The position numbers and the translations under genes were made by a program. Shown piece by piece: positions 1 to 7,010 of a stretch of 64,000 nt of DNA (within the stretch, counting starts at the first letter, position 1; each line of letters begins with the position of its first letter). The notes under the pieces were generated by a model, which was not told the DNA's origin, did no database searches, and saw nothing but the letters and a program-made list of their open reading frames with translations. The stretch is from NCBI RefSeq assembly GCF_014193285.1, contig NZ_JACHZE010000005.1:186001-250000 (forward strand), written 5' to 3'. The stretch comes from Atlantibacter sp. RC6 (lineage in GTDB: Bacteria; Pseudomonadota; Gammaproteobacteria; Enterobacterales; Enterobacteriaceae).

Positions 1-56
1 TGCCGTCCGCCGTCCTGCACCGTGGTGCTTATCCCTGCGCGAATAATCTCTAACAC
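1..56 (-). CDS. pxpC: 5-oxoprolinase subunit PxpC, N-terminal fragment
   Basis: Only the first 18 codons lie inside the window. Reading leftward from a GTG at 56 gives [18 protein letters not shown], which matches the conserved start of PxpC (YbgK), the biotin-carboxylase-carrier-like subunit of the ATP-dependent 5-oxoprolinase PxpABC. The GTG overlaps the last codons of pxpB, so the two genes are translationally coupled. The rest lies off the left edge. Identity rests on this short stretch and on synteny. Confidence 0.85.
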   Translation of the reverse strand, partial: MLEIIRAGISTTVQDGGR

Positions 57-706
57 ACGCCCTCCTTAGACGGCACAAAACGCACCCGGTCGCCGGGCTG
101 TAATAACGTGGCAGGCTGACGTTGCGGATCGAACAACCGCAGATCGGTACGGCCAATAAGTTGCCAGCCGCCGGGGGTGGGCAACGGATAGATCCCGGTC
201 TGGCTACCGCCGATCCCCACCGATCCGGCAGGCACCTCAAGACGCGGTTCGGCGCGACGCGGCGTGGCGAGGCTGGCGGGCAGCCCACCGAGATACGGGA
301 ACCCCGGCTGGAAGCCGATAAAGTAGACGATATAATCCGCGTTCGCATGGCGTTCTACCACCTGGCGCTCGCTGAGCCCGGTGTGGCGCGCCACTTCAGC
401 GAGATCCGGGCCCTGTTCGCCGCCGTAGATCACCGGGATCTCAATCAGCCGTGATTCCAGCGTCACCGCCTCACTCTCTTCCCACCAGCGCTGCAAGCGC
501 TCAATGGCGTTCAGTGCCGAGGCGGCCGGATCGCGTAACGTCACGGTGATATTATTCATCCCCGGGATCACTTCCACTACCGCCGGTACGTCCGCCAGAC
601 GCTGCACCAGGCCCCAGATCCGCTGCTGGCTTTCAAGAGTGACTGGCGGTTCCAGTTCCAGAACCACCGCGCTTTCTCCTAACAGATAACACCGCGCTCG
701 CTGCAC
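50..706 (-). CDS. pxpB: 5-oxoprolinase subunit PxpB
   Basis: PxpB (YbgJ) works with PxpA and PxpC in the ATP-dependent opening of 5-oxoproline (pyroglutamate) to glutamate, a metabolite-repair reaction. The protein has the KipI/allophanate-hydrolase subunit 1 fold signature, seen here as [15 protein letters not shown] in the middle and [10 protein letters not shown] plus [11 protein letters not shown] near the C-terminus. I place the start at a GTG (706), with AAGGTG just upstream, giving 218 residues, which I recall as the E. coli length. An in-frame TTG at 724 would add six residues. It follows ybgI by 14 bases and overlaps pxpC, so it is part of the ybgA-phrB-ybgI-pxpBC run. Confidence 0.93.
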   Translation of the reverse strand: MQRARCYLLGESAVVLELEPPVTLESQQRIWGLVQRLADVPAVVEVIPGMNNITVTLRDPAASALNAIERLQRWWEESEAVTLESRLIEIPVIYGGEQGPDLAEVARHTGLSERQVVERHANADYIVYFIGFQPGFPYLGGLPASLATPRRAEPRLEVPAGSVGIGGSQTGIYPLPTPGGWQLIGRTDLRLFDPQRQPATLLQPGDRVRFVPSKEGVC

Positions 707-720
707 TGTTTCACCTTTAC

Positions 721-1464
721 TCAAGCTGGATTAGGGATGTCGATAAATGTCACATCCAGATCGGTGGTTTCGTTCAACCACTCGCTCAGGGCGCGAATGC
801 CGCCGCGCTCGGTGGCGTGATGGCCTGCGGCATAGAAATGCAGCCCCTGCTCGCGCGCTGAATGGATGGTTTGTTCGGAGACTTCCCCGGTGATAAACGC
901 ATCAACGCCAAAGCGCGCGGCGCTGTCGATAAAGCTCTGGCCGCCGCCGGTACACCAGGCGACGCGTTTCACGTCGGCAGGCCCGGTATCGCCGCACCAC
1001 AGCGGACGGCGACCCAGCCGCGCCTCAATCCACGAAGCCAGTTCCAGCCCCGGCACCGGCATCGACAGTTCGCCCCAGGGCACCAGCGGTTCAATCTCGC
1101 CTTTGACCTCAATGCCTAATAGCGCGGCGAGCTGGGCGTTATTGCCCAACTGCGGGTGGGCATCCAGCGGCAGATGCCAGCCATAAAGGTTGATATCGTT
1201 CGCCAGCAACGTTTTCAGGCGCTGGCGCTTCATGCCGCGAATGACGGGCGACTCGCCCTTCCAGAAATAGCCGTGGTGAACAATTACCGCATCCGCCTGC
1301 TGGCGAACCGCCTCGTCGAGCAGCGCCTGGCTTGCCGTCACGCCGGTGATAATTTTCTGCACGGTTTCGCGCCCTTCGACCTGCAAGCCGTTTGGCGCAT
1401 AGTCGTTAAAGGCCGCGCTATTAAGCTGCTGATTGATCAGGCTTTCCAGTTCGGTATTCTTCAT
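721..1464 (-). CDS. ybgI: Nif3/DUF34-family metal-binding protein YbgI
   Basis: A 247-residue member of the Nif3-like (DUF34) family, annotated in E. coli as a GTP cyclohydrolase 1 type 2 homologue. The family forms toroidal hexamers with a dinuclear metal site. The expected metal-ligand segments are visible: VIVHHGYFW near residue 62 and [10 protein letters not shown] near residue 213. Physiological function is not firmly known; a repair role is suggested for the family. Start ATG at 1464 has GGGAGCC upstream. It lies 12 bases after phrB and just before pxpB, which supports co-transcription. Confidence 0.93.
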   Translation of the reverse strand: MKNTELESLINQQLNSAAFNDYAPNGLQVEGRETVQKIITGVTASQALLDEAVRQQADAVIVHHGYFWKGESPVIRGMKRQRLKTLLANDINLYGWHLPLDAHPQLGNNAQLAALLGIEVKGEIEPLVPWGELSMPVPGLELASWIEARLGRRPLWCGDTGPADVKRVAWCTGGGQSFIDSAARFGVDAFITGEVSEQTIHSAREQGLHFYAAGHHATERGGIRALSEWLNETTDLDVTFIDIPNPA

Positions 1465-1476
1465 GATGGCTCCCTG

Positions 1477-2898
1477 TTACTGTTTGCGCGCCGCTTCATA
1501 TGCCGCGAGCGTGGCGACTCGCGCCTGTTTGTGTTCGACAATCGGTTGTGGGTAATCAATCGTCACCCCCTGCTTCTGCGCCCATTGCCACGGCTGATGC
1601 ACCGCTTTACCGGGAATATCGTTGAGTTCCGGCAGCCACTGGCGCACAAAATCGCCCTGCGGGTCGAAGCGTTCGCCCTGGGTGGTCGGGTTAAAAATGC
1701 GAAACCAGGGTGCCGCATCATGCCCCGTCGAGGCCACCCATTGCCAGCCGCCATTATTGGCCGCCAGCATCCCATCCACCAACTGCGACATAAAATAACG
1801 TTCCCCTCTGCGCCAGTCGATAAGCAAGTCCTTCACCAAAAAGCTGCCGACAATCATCCGTAAGCGGTTATGCATCCAGCCGGTGGTGTTCATCTGGCGC
1901 ATGGCGGCATCGACAATCGGGTAGCCGGTTTTCCCCTCGCACCAGGCGGTGAACTGCGCCTCGTCGTTGTTCCACTGCACCCGGTCGGTCCAGGGAATAA
2001 ACGGCTTATAGCGGCACAGCGCGGGCCAGAAGGCGAGAACATGCAGATAAAATTCGCGCCAGATCAGCTCGTTAAGCCATACCGCGCCGGTTCCGCCAGA
2101 CAGCGCGTCAGGATGCTCGCGCAGCAGGCGATGCAGGCACTGACGCGGCGAGAGCACGCCAATCGCCAGCCAGGGTGACACGCGGCTGGTGCCATCGATG
2201 GCGGGATAGTCCCGTTTTTTATCATAGTCCGCCACTGGCTGGCGGCAAAACTGGCGCAGGCGGTTGAGCGCGGCGGCTTCGCCCACCGGGAATAACGCCG
2301 GGTCCAGCTCGGTTTGCGGGTAATCGAACGGTTTAAACGGATCGGGCGTTGCAAGCGGCCCGCTTTGCCGCACGGCAGGCGCGTTAACACACTCCGGCAG
2401 CCCCTCATGCAACCGTTTGATAAACGCGCGGCTGAAGGGTGTAAAGACTTTATACATCTCATGATTGCCGGTGGTAACGCTGCCCGGCGCGAGAAGCACG
2501 TAATCGTCAAATCCCTGACACACCAGGGTATCCCCGAGACGCTTTTCCATCGCGGCGTCGCGCAGGCGTTCGTTCAGTTCGTACTGGTAGTTGTAGAACA
2601 GCGCATCAACGTTGTGCTCATCGCAAAAGTTTTCCAGCGCCTCTACCGAGGCGGCAAAGTCATCCACTTCAAGCACCGTCAGAGGAATGCCCCTTTGCGC
2701 CAGCGATTGTTGCAGGGAGTGGAGGTGCGCCTGTATCCACGCCGCCTGGCGCGGCGCGAGATGGTGATCGCGCCACTGCTGCGGGGTGGCGATAAACAGG
2801 CCAATCACCCTGGCCTCCGGGCGACGGCAGGCCGCCGCGAGCGCAAGATTATCATTCACGCGGAGATCGGCGCGAAACCAGACCAGATGGGTGGTCAT
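1477..2898 (-). CDS. phrB: Deoxyribodipyrimidine photolyase (CPD photolyase)
   Basis: Light-dependent DNA repair enzyme that splits cyclobutane pyrimidine dimers using reduced FAD, with a folate (MTHF) antenna. The 473-residue length fits class I CPD photolyases. The N-terminal alpha/beta antenna domain starts THLVWFRADLRVNDNLAL. The C-terminal FAD domain carries WLNELIWREFY, ATGWMHNRLRM-type sequence (here NTTGWMHNRLRM) and the hallmark ASTGHDAAPWFRIFNP. Start ATG at 2898 is preceded by AGGAGC. It lies 12 bases downstream of ybgA, the usual partner gene in enterobacteria. Confidence 0.97.
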   Translation of the reverse strand: MTTHLVWFRADLRVNDNLALAAACRRPEARVIGLFIATPQQWRDHHLAPRQAAWIQAHLHSLQQSLAQRGIPLTVLEVDDFAASVEALENFCDEHNVDALFYNYQYELNERLRDAAMEKRLGDTLVCQGFDDYVLLAPGSVTTGNHEMYKVFTPFSRAFIKRLHEGLPECVNAPAVRQSGPLATPDPFKPFDYPQTELDPALFPVGEAAALNRLRQFCRQPVADYDKKRDYPAIDGTSRVSPWLAIGVLSPRQCLHRLLREHPDALSGGTGAVWLNELIWREFYLHVLAFWPALCRYKPFIPWTDRVQWNNDEAQFTAWCEGKTGYPIVDAAMRQMNTTGWMHNRLRMIVGSFLVKDLLIDWRRGERYFMSQLVDGMLAANNGGWQWVASTGHDAAPWFRIFNPTTQGERFDPQGDFVRQWLPELNDIPGKAVHQPWQWAQKQGVTIDYPQPIVEHKQARVATLAAYEAARKQ

Positions 2899-2910
2899 AA
2901 AGCTCCTGAG

Positions 2911-3867
2911 TTAATTGCCATAGCGCAGGCGCAACGCCTCCGGGAAAGGGTCGAAATAGCGCTGCTGTTCCAGATAGCCGTCGGGATATTCCGCCAGATA
3001 ATGTTTTAACAGAGTGACGGGCGCTAACAGCGGCTGGGTGCCCTGACGATAGCGGTCAATCAACTCTGCCAGCTCCTGGCGCTGACGGCCATTGAGATGC
3101 GGGCGGAAATAGCCCTGCACGTGCATCAGCACGTTAGTGTGGTTACGCCTTGTGGCGTGGTGGGACATCAGCGTCATCAAGCGCTGACGATACTCATTGA
3201 AGTACAGCTCCAGATCGTCCCATTGATCGATAACAGCCACGAAGCGCCCCAGCTCGCGATATTGCTGCTGCGAATGGGCCAGCAGCAGAAGCTTATAGCG
3301 GCTGTGGAAGGCGATCAGCGCGCCGCGCGTCAGGCCCTGGGTACGCAGTTGGTTCAGTTCGTGCAGCGCGTAAATGCGCTCGACGAAATTTTCGCGGATC
3401 GCCGGGTCGTGCAGCCGCCCGTCTTCTTCCACCGGCAGCCAGGGAAAGGTCGTCATCAGGATGTCAGTAAAGATCCCACGCCCGGCTTTGCGGTTGTTTT
3501 TACCATCTTTGTCATAGACCCGCACCCGCTCCATCCCGCAGCTCGGTGATTTGGCGCAGACAATGTAGCCGCAAAGGTGGGAAAGGCGCGCGATACGCTG
3601 ATGGGAAAATTCCGCCATATCGGCGGTTAAATCCCCTTCGCGCTTATCGCTGAAGCGCAGCGATACGGCACCATCATCGTCTTTGACCAACCGCAGCGCG
3701 GGGCGCGGCACCGGCAAGCCAATCGCCATCTCCGGGCAGACGGGTTCATAACGAACCCAGGGGGAGAGATCCTCTACCGCGAAAGCGAGCCGTTTATGAC
3801 CACCGTCGAAACGCACTTTTTCCCCGGACAAACAGGCGCTGATGCCAACCGGGATTTTCTCGTCCAT
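2911..3867 (-). CDS. ybgA: YbgA, long form: DUF523 domain fused to DUF1722 domain
   Basis: This is a 318-residue protein; E. coli K-12 YbgA, as I recall, is about 169 residues and holds only the C-terminal DUF1722 part. The N-terminal half (about 1-160) is a DUF523 domain, the family of the iron-sulfur thiouracil desulfurase TudS. Its characteristic cysteines are visible: Cys12 in SACLSGEKVRFDG, Cys44 in PVCPEMAIGLPVPR and Cys110 in KSPSCG. The C-terminal half (about 185-318) has NVLMHVQGYFRPHLNG, typical of DUF1722. Start ATG at 3867 has AAGGAG in front. It is followed closely by phrB. A sulfur-removal role on modified nucleobases is inference from the DUF523 family only. Confidence 0.9.
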   Translation of the reverse strand: MDEKIPVGISACLSGEKVRFDGGHKRLAFAVEDLSPWVRYEPVCPEMAIGLPVPRPALRLVKDDDGAVSLRFSDKREGDLTADMAEFSHQRIARLSHLCGYIVCAKSPSCGMERVRVYDKDGKNNRKAGRGIFTDILMTTFPWLPVEEDGRLHDPAIRENFVERIYALHELNQLRTQGLTRGALIAFHSRYKLLLLAHSQQQYRELGRFVAVIDQWDDLELYFNEYRQRLMTLMSHHATRRNHTNVLMHVQGYFRPHLNGRQRQELAELIDRYRQGTQPLLAPVTLLKHYLAEYPDGYLEQQRYFDPFPEALRLRYGN

Positions 3868-3924
3868 AGCTACTCCTTACTGATGCGTAAAGTAAGTGTA
3901 GCAATGAAGTCTGGTTCAACTGAA

Positions 3925-4410
3925 TCACAAACCTAATTCTGGATGATAGTTAACCAGGGTGGTGTGCCGATAACCGATGCTGTTTAAAATATTTCGATCC
4001 TGCTTCTGAACAGCCTTAATGTAACGTTCAACATAGTGGGCAAATTTTCGGGTGATATGCGCTTGCTTCCCCAGTAATTTTTTACCAGCCACCTTACTTC
4101 GCAGAAGAAAAATGTCTGAGCTGATATGGTTGCTCTCACGCAATAATACGGCTTTTGAATAATCAAGCCCCATACCCTTGTTGCGTTTGTCCGGTCCGCG
4201 ATTGATTTCCAGAATAAAACTTTCGCTATGTTGGATAGTTGAGCGAACGGGGATGGCAAATGTTAATTCATTTAGGCGAATCTGGACGACCCCGTGCCCG
4301 CGTACTTTTCCGTTGTTAAACCAGGTATTGGTCGCCATATCGAAGTCCAGCGCCTGAACGAGCACCGGATTAGCCAGATAGAATGACTTGTCTAATTTTT
4401 TGAGTTCCAT
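3925..4410 (-). CDS. Type III toxin-antitoxin endoribonuclease toxin, TenpN-like
   Basis: A 161-residue protein resembling TenpN/ToxN/AbiQ-superfamily toxins, endoribonucleases held inactive by a repetitive antitoxin RNA. Recognisable family segments are RGHGVV (37-42), FAIPVRS (51-57), GMGLDYSKA (79-87), KFAHYVERYIKAVQ (122-135) and YRHTTLVNYH (147-156). I chose ATG 4410, giving MELKKLDKSFYL, because it matches the family start. The in-frame ATG at 4425 would begin beside a terminator hairpin with no ribosome site. Upstream on the same strand lie promoter, two 46-base repeats and a terminator, the exact layout of type III systems. The gene is AT-richer than its neighbours, suggesting acquisition. 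Assignment to the TenpIN subfamily is from memory; function in this host is untested. Confidence 0.85.
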   Translation of the reverse strand: MELKKLDKSFYLANPVLVQALDFDMATNTWFNNGKVRGHGVVQIRLNELTFAIPVRSTIQHSESFILEINRGPDKRNKGMGLDYSKAVLLRESNHISSDIFLLRSKVAGKKLLGKQAHITRKFAHYVERYIKAVQKQDRNILNSIGYRHTTLVNYHPELGL

Positions 4411-4428
4411 CTCTGAAGATCCCATACG

Positions 4429-4457
4429 AAAAAACCCCAGCTTTCGCCGGGGTTTTT
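4429..4457 (-). terminator. Intrinsic terminator between antitoxin RNA and toxin gene
   Basis: On the minus strand a 9-bp hairpin (AAAAACCCC at 4430-4438 pairing with GGGGTTTTT at 4449-4457) is followed by a run of U. It lies directly after the repeats and directly before the toxin start. In known type III systems such a leaky terminator sets the excess of antitoxin RNA over toxin mRNA. Confidence 0.85.
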
Positions 4458-4469
4458 AAGGTAGTTGAT

Positions 4470-4515
4470 ACAAGGAATTTAGGTTTTTAACGTGGGGATG
4501 TTCCTACCGCCACAA
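4470..4515 (-). repeat. Antitoxin repeat, promoter-distal copy
   Basis: A 46-base unit that differs from the other copy at one position (G at 4482 against T at 4533, + strand). The difference lies in the A-rich linker and leaves both predicted pseudoknot stems intact. Repeat period is 51 bases including a 5-base spacer (4516-4520). Confidence 0.92.
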
Positions 4516-4520
4516 CAATA

Positions 4521-4566
4521 ACAAGGAATTTATGTTTTTAACGTGGGGATGTTCCTACCGCCACAA
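4521..4566 (-). repeat. Antitoxin repeat, promoter-proximal copy
   Basis: Second 46-base unit, 45 of 46 bases identical to the first. The two-copy array is framed by a 7-base inverted pair, GGTAGTT at 4460-4466 and AACTACC at 4565-4571, which could close the whole array as a long-range stem. Confidence 0.92.
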
Positions 4567-4578
4567 ACTACCTGGTTA

Positions 4579-4606
4579 ATGCTACTAAAATATGCGCAAC
4601 AGTCAA
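4579..4606 (-). promoter_or_regulatory. Predicted sigma-70 promoter of the type III TA locus
   Basis: On the minus strand TTGACT (4606-4601), a 16-base spacer and TAGCAT (4584-4579). This places the start site close to 4572, at the edge of the first antitoxin repeat. Confidence 0.65.
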
Positions 4607-4674
4607 TGTTATGGCGTTCCACCAAACGGAATTTTAGGCAGACGCTTAGAGGTTTTTTTTGTCATCGCCGATAA

Positions 4675-4702
4675 AAAAACCGCCGGGTAATCGGCGGTTT
4701 TC
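4675..4702 (-). terminator. Intrinsic terminator downstream of ybfA
   Basis: Hairpin AAACCGCC ... GGCGGTTT just beyond the ybfA stop; read on the minus strand it ends in a run of seven U. It also separates ybfA transcription from the toxin-antitoxin promoter. Confidence 0.8.
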
Positions 4703-4717
4703 TCACTTACCCAACGA

Positions 4718-4924
4718 TTAATAAAAATCGCTGGCGGCGGCTTCGGACTGGGCCATCCATACCGGTTTTTCACTGGTTTTCGACCAGACGCGGTGCAGGT
4801 AGCTGTAGAAGCGCGCGCGGTCTTTCCACAGCAGCATCACCGGCAGCGCCACAATGCCTGCCACGATAACCAGGGCGCGACGCAGGAAGACCTGATGCGC
4901 AGGATATTTTTTGTATAAAGACAT
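4718..4924 (-). CDS. ybfA: Small membrane protein YbfA
   Basis: A 68-residue protein recognisable as YbfA by its conserved core [17 protein letters not shown] and its end ASDFY. One hydrophobic segment (about residues 14-30, [15 protein letters not shown]) predicts a single-pass inner-membrane protein. I start at ATG 4924 ([11 protein letters not shown]) because GGGGAGAAAC precedes it and the length equals E. coli YbfA; an upstream in-frame ATG at 4960 is less likely. It is divergent from kdpFABC. Function is unknown. Confidence 0.88.
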   Translation of the reverse strand: MSLYKKYPAHQVFLRRALVIVAGIVALPVMLLWKDRARFYSYLHRVWSKTSEKPVWMAQSEAAASDFY

Positions 4925-5226
4925 AAGTTTCTCCCCTTTTTGCTGACCGGTAATCTTCACCGGGAATCTGTATCTGTCGAAAATATTACCGTTTTGGCTG
5001 TAATTTTACTACTCCTCCGACCACTTAATTTACCCAAAACACCGATCTTTACACTTCGCGCCGTAATTAAGTTACATAATGGTTAAATTTTTACTAACCA
5101 TTAGTTAAATAAAGGTCTTTAGGATTTTTATACTTTTTTTACACCTGCCGGGTCGGTTTTTTACAACATCTTTGCACGCCTATTTTTACCCTTGTTGCAT
5201 TCCTGTTTCCCCAATGGAGGTGGATC
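4925..5226 (+). promoter_or_regulatory. kdpFABC promoter region with KdpE-binding box
   Basis: The 302-base region between divergent ybfA and kdpF holds no other gene. At 5127-5145 it contains TTTATACTTTTTTTACACC, which matches the E. coli KdpE operator as I recall it. A TACCCT -10 element follows at 5187-5192 with no good -35, as expected of an activator-dependent promoter. The rest is AT-rich and presumably also carries the ybfA promoter, which I could not place. Confidence 0.8.
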
Positions 5227-5316
5227 GTGAGTGCAGGTGTAATTGCCGGCGTGGTGCTGGTCTTTCTGTTAATCGGCTATCTGATTTATGCCCTGATTAA
5301 CGCGGAGGCATTCTGA
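5227..5316 (+). CDS. kdpF: KdpF, small subunit of the K+-transporting ATPase
   Basis: A 29-residue peptide, [20 protein letters not shown] followed by YALINAEAF, starting with GTG at 5227 behind a GGAGGTGG ribosome site. It is a single transmembrane helix that stabilises the KdpABC complex. Its stop codon overlaps the kdpA start (TGATG). Too short for routine ORF calling, but nearly identical to E. coli KdpF. Confidence 0.95.
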   Translation: MSAGVIAGVVLVFLLIGYLIYALINAEAF

Positions 5317-6992
5317 TGGCTTCCAGCGCGTTTTTACTGATTGCCGGGTTTATCGTCGTGCTGCTGGCGCTGGCGAAACCGTTATCGGCCCTGCTCGCCA
5401 GATTGATTGACGGGCAACCGTTGCCGGTGTTGGGCCGGGTCGAATCGATATTGTGGCCGCTGTGCGGCATTCGTGACGAGGAGATGAACTGGCGGCAGTA
5501 CCTGCTGGCGATCCTGGCGTTTAACCTGTTCGGGCTGGCCGTGCTGTTTGCATTGTTAATGATGCAGGGCCATCTGCCGTTAAACCCGCAGGGCTTTCCG
5601 GGAATGTCATGGGATCTGGCGCTGAATACCGCCGTCAGCTTTGTCGCCAATACCAACTGGCAGGCGTATGCCGGAGAGAGTTCGCTCAGCTATTTAAGCC
5701 AGATGGCTGGCCTGACGGTGCAAAACTTCCTCTCTGCCGCCAGCGGTATTGCGGTGGTGTTCGCCTTGATCCGCGCGTTCTCGCGGCATTCCACCACGCT
5801 GCTGGGCAACGCATGGCAGGATCTCACCCGCATTACGCTGTGGGTGCTGCTGCCGCTGTCGTTGGTGCTGGCGCTGCTGTTTATCCAGCTGGGCGTGATC
5901 CAGAACGTCTCCGACTATTTACCGATGACGTCGCTGGAAGGCGTACAGCACGTTTTGCCGATGGGGCCGGTGGCTTCCCAGGAAGCAATCAAACTGCTGG
6001 GCACTAACGGCGGCGGCTTCTTTAACGCCAACTCCTCTCATCCGTTTGAAAACCCAACCGCATTAACCAACTTTGCCCAGATGCTGGCGATTTTTCTGAT
6101 CCCGGCGGCGCTGTGCCTGGCGTTTGGCGAAGCGGTGGGCGATCGCCGCCAGGGCCGGGCGATCCTCGGCACGATGGCATTGATCTTTGTGGTGTGCGCC
6201 GCAGTCGTGATGTGGGCGGAAACCCAGGGTAACCCACACCTGACGGCGCTCGGAGCCGACAGCGCCATCAATATGGAAGGCAAAGAGAGCCGCTTCGGCA
6301 TTCTCGCCAGCAGCCTGTATGCGGTGGTGACCACGGCGGCGTCCTGCGGAGCGGTAAACGCGATGCACGACTCGCTCACCGCGCTGGGCGGTATGGTGCC
6401 GATGTGGCTGATGCAGATTGGCGAAGTGGTGTTCGGCGGCGTGGGCTCCGGGTTGTACGGCATGCTGCTGTTCGTGCTGCTGGCGGTGTTTATCGCCGGG
6501 CTGATGATTGGCCGCACGCCGGAATATTTGGGCAAAAAAATCGACGTGCCAGAGATGAAGCTCACCGCGCTGGCGATTCTGGTGACGCCCGCGCTGGTGC
6601 TGCTCGGCAGCGCGCTGGCGATGATGACCGAGGCCGGACGCAGCGCCATGCTTAACCCCGGCCCGCACGGGTTCAGCGAGGTGCTGTACGCCGTCTCCTC
6701 CGCCGCTAACAACAACGGCAGCGCCTTTGCCGGGCTGAGCGCCAATACCCCGTTCTGGAACCTGCTGCTCGCCGCCTGTATGTGGCTGGGCCGTTTCCTG
6801 GTGATTATCCCGGTGATGGCGATTGCCGGTTCGCTGGTGGAGAAAAAATCCCAGCCGGCCAGCATCGGCACCCTGCCCACGCACGGCGCGCTGTTTATCG
6901 GTTTGCTGACCGGCACCGTGCTACTGGTGGGCGCGTTGACCTTTATCCCTGCCCTGGCCCTCGGCCCGGTGGCGGATCACTTTATTCAATAA
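5316..6992 (+). CDS. kdpA: KdpA, K+-translocating channel subunit
   Basis: The 558-residue channel-like subunit of the high-affinity potassium pump KdpFABC; it binds K+ in a selectivity filter derived from the Trk/Ktr superfamily. About ten hydrophobic helices are visible. The filter-type loops include [19 protein letters not shown] (around 230-248), [11 protein letters not shown] and [14 protein letters not shown]. Start ATG 5316 overlaps kdpF, and kdpB begins 18 bases after the stop, consistent with one operon. Confidence 0.98.
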   Translation: MASSAFLLIAGFIVVLLALAKPLSALLARLIDGQPLPVLGRVESILWPLCGIRDEEMNWRQYLLAILAFNLFGLAVLFALLMMQGHLPLNPQGFPGMSWDLALNTAVSFVANTNWQAYAGESSLSYLSQMAGLTVQNFLSAASGIAVVFALIRAFSRHSTTLLGNAWQDLTRITLWVLLPLSLVLALLFIQLGVIQNVSDYLPMTSLEGVQHVLPMGPVASQEAIKLLGTNGGGFFNANSSHPFENPTALTNFAQMLAIFLIPAALCLAFGEAVGDRRQGRAILGTMALIFVVCAAVVMWAETQGNPHLTALGADSAINMEGKESRFGILASSLYAVVTTAASCGAVNAMHDSLTALGGMVPMWLMQIGEVVFGGVGSGLYGMLLFVLLAVFIAGLMIGRTPEYLGKKIDVPEMKLTALAILVTPALVLLGSALAMMTEAGRSAMLNPGPHGFSEVLYAVSSAANNNGSAFAGLSANTPFWNLLLAACMWLGRFLVIIPVMAIAGSLVEKKSQPASIGTLPTHGALFIGLLTGTVLLVGALTFIPALALGPVADHFIQ

Positions 6993-7010
6993 TCTTGCGG
7001 AGAGCGATTC

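Larger units (their letters stand above)
4430..4572 (-). ncRNA. Type III antitoxin RNA (TenpI-like), two-repeat precursor
   Basis: Predicted transcript from a promoter at 4579-4606 through two 46-base repeats to the terminator. Each repeat can fold as an H-type pseudoknot. In RNA sense GUGG-C-GG pairs with CC-CCAC (one bulged C), and the loop sequence AGGAA pairs with UUCCU downstream of the A-rich linker. In + strand coordinates of the left copy the arms are 4492-4497 with 4507-4513, and 4473-4477 with 4501-4505. This is the architecture of ToxI/TenpI antitoxins, whose precursor is cut by the toxin into single pseudoknot units that inhibit it. Processing here is inferred. Confidence 0.82.

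Noticed and set aside
4470-4566. Two near-identical 46-base repeats as a minimal CRISPR array
   Set aside because: The 5-base spacer is far too short, no cas genes are nearby, and the promoter-repeat-terminator-toxin order with pseudoknot folding fits a type III antitoxin.
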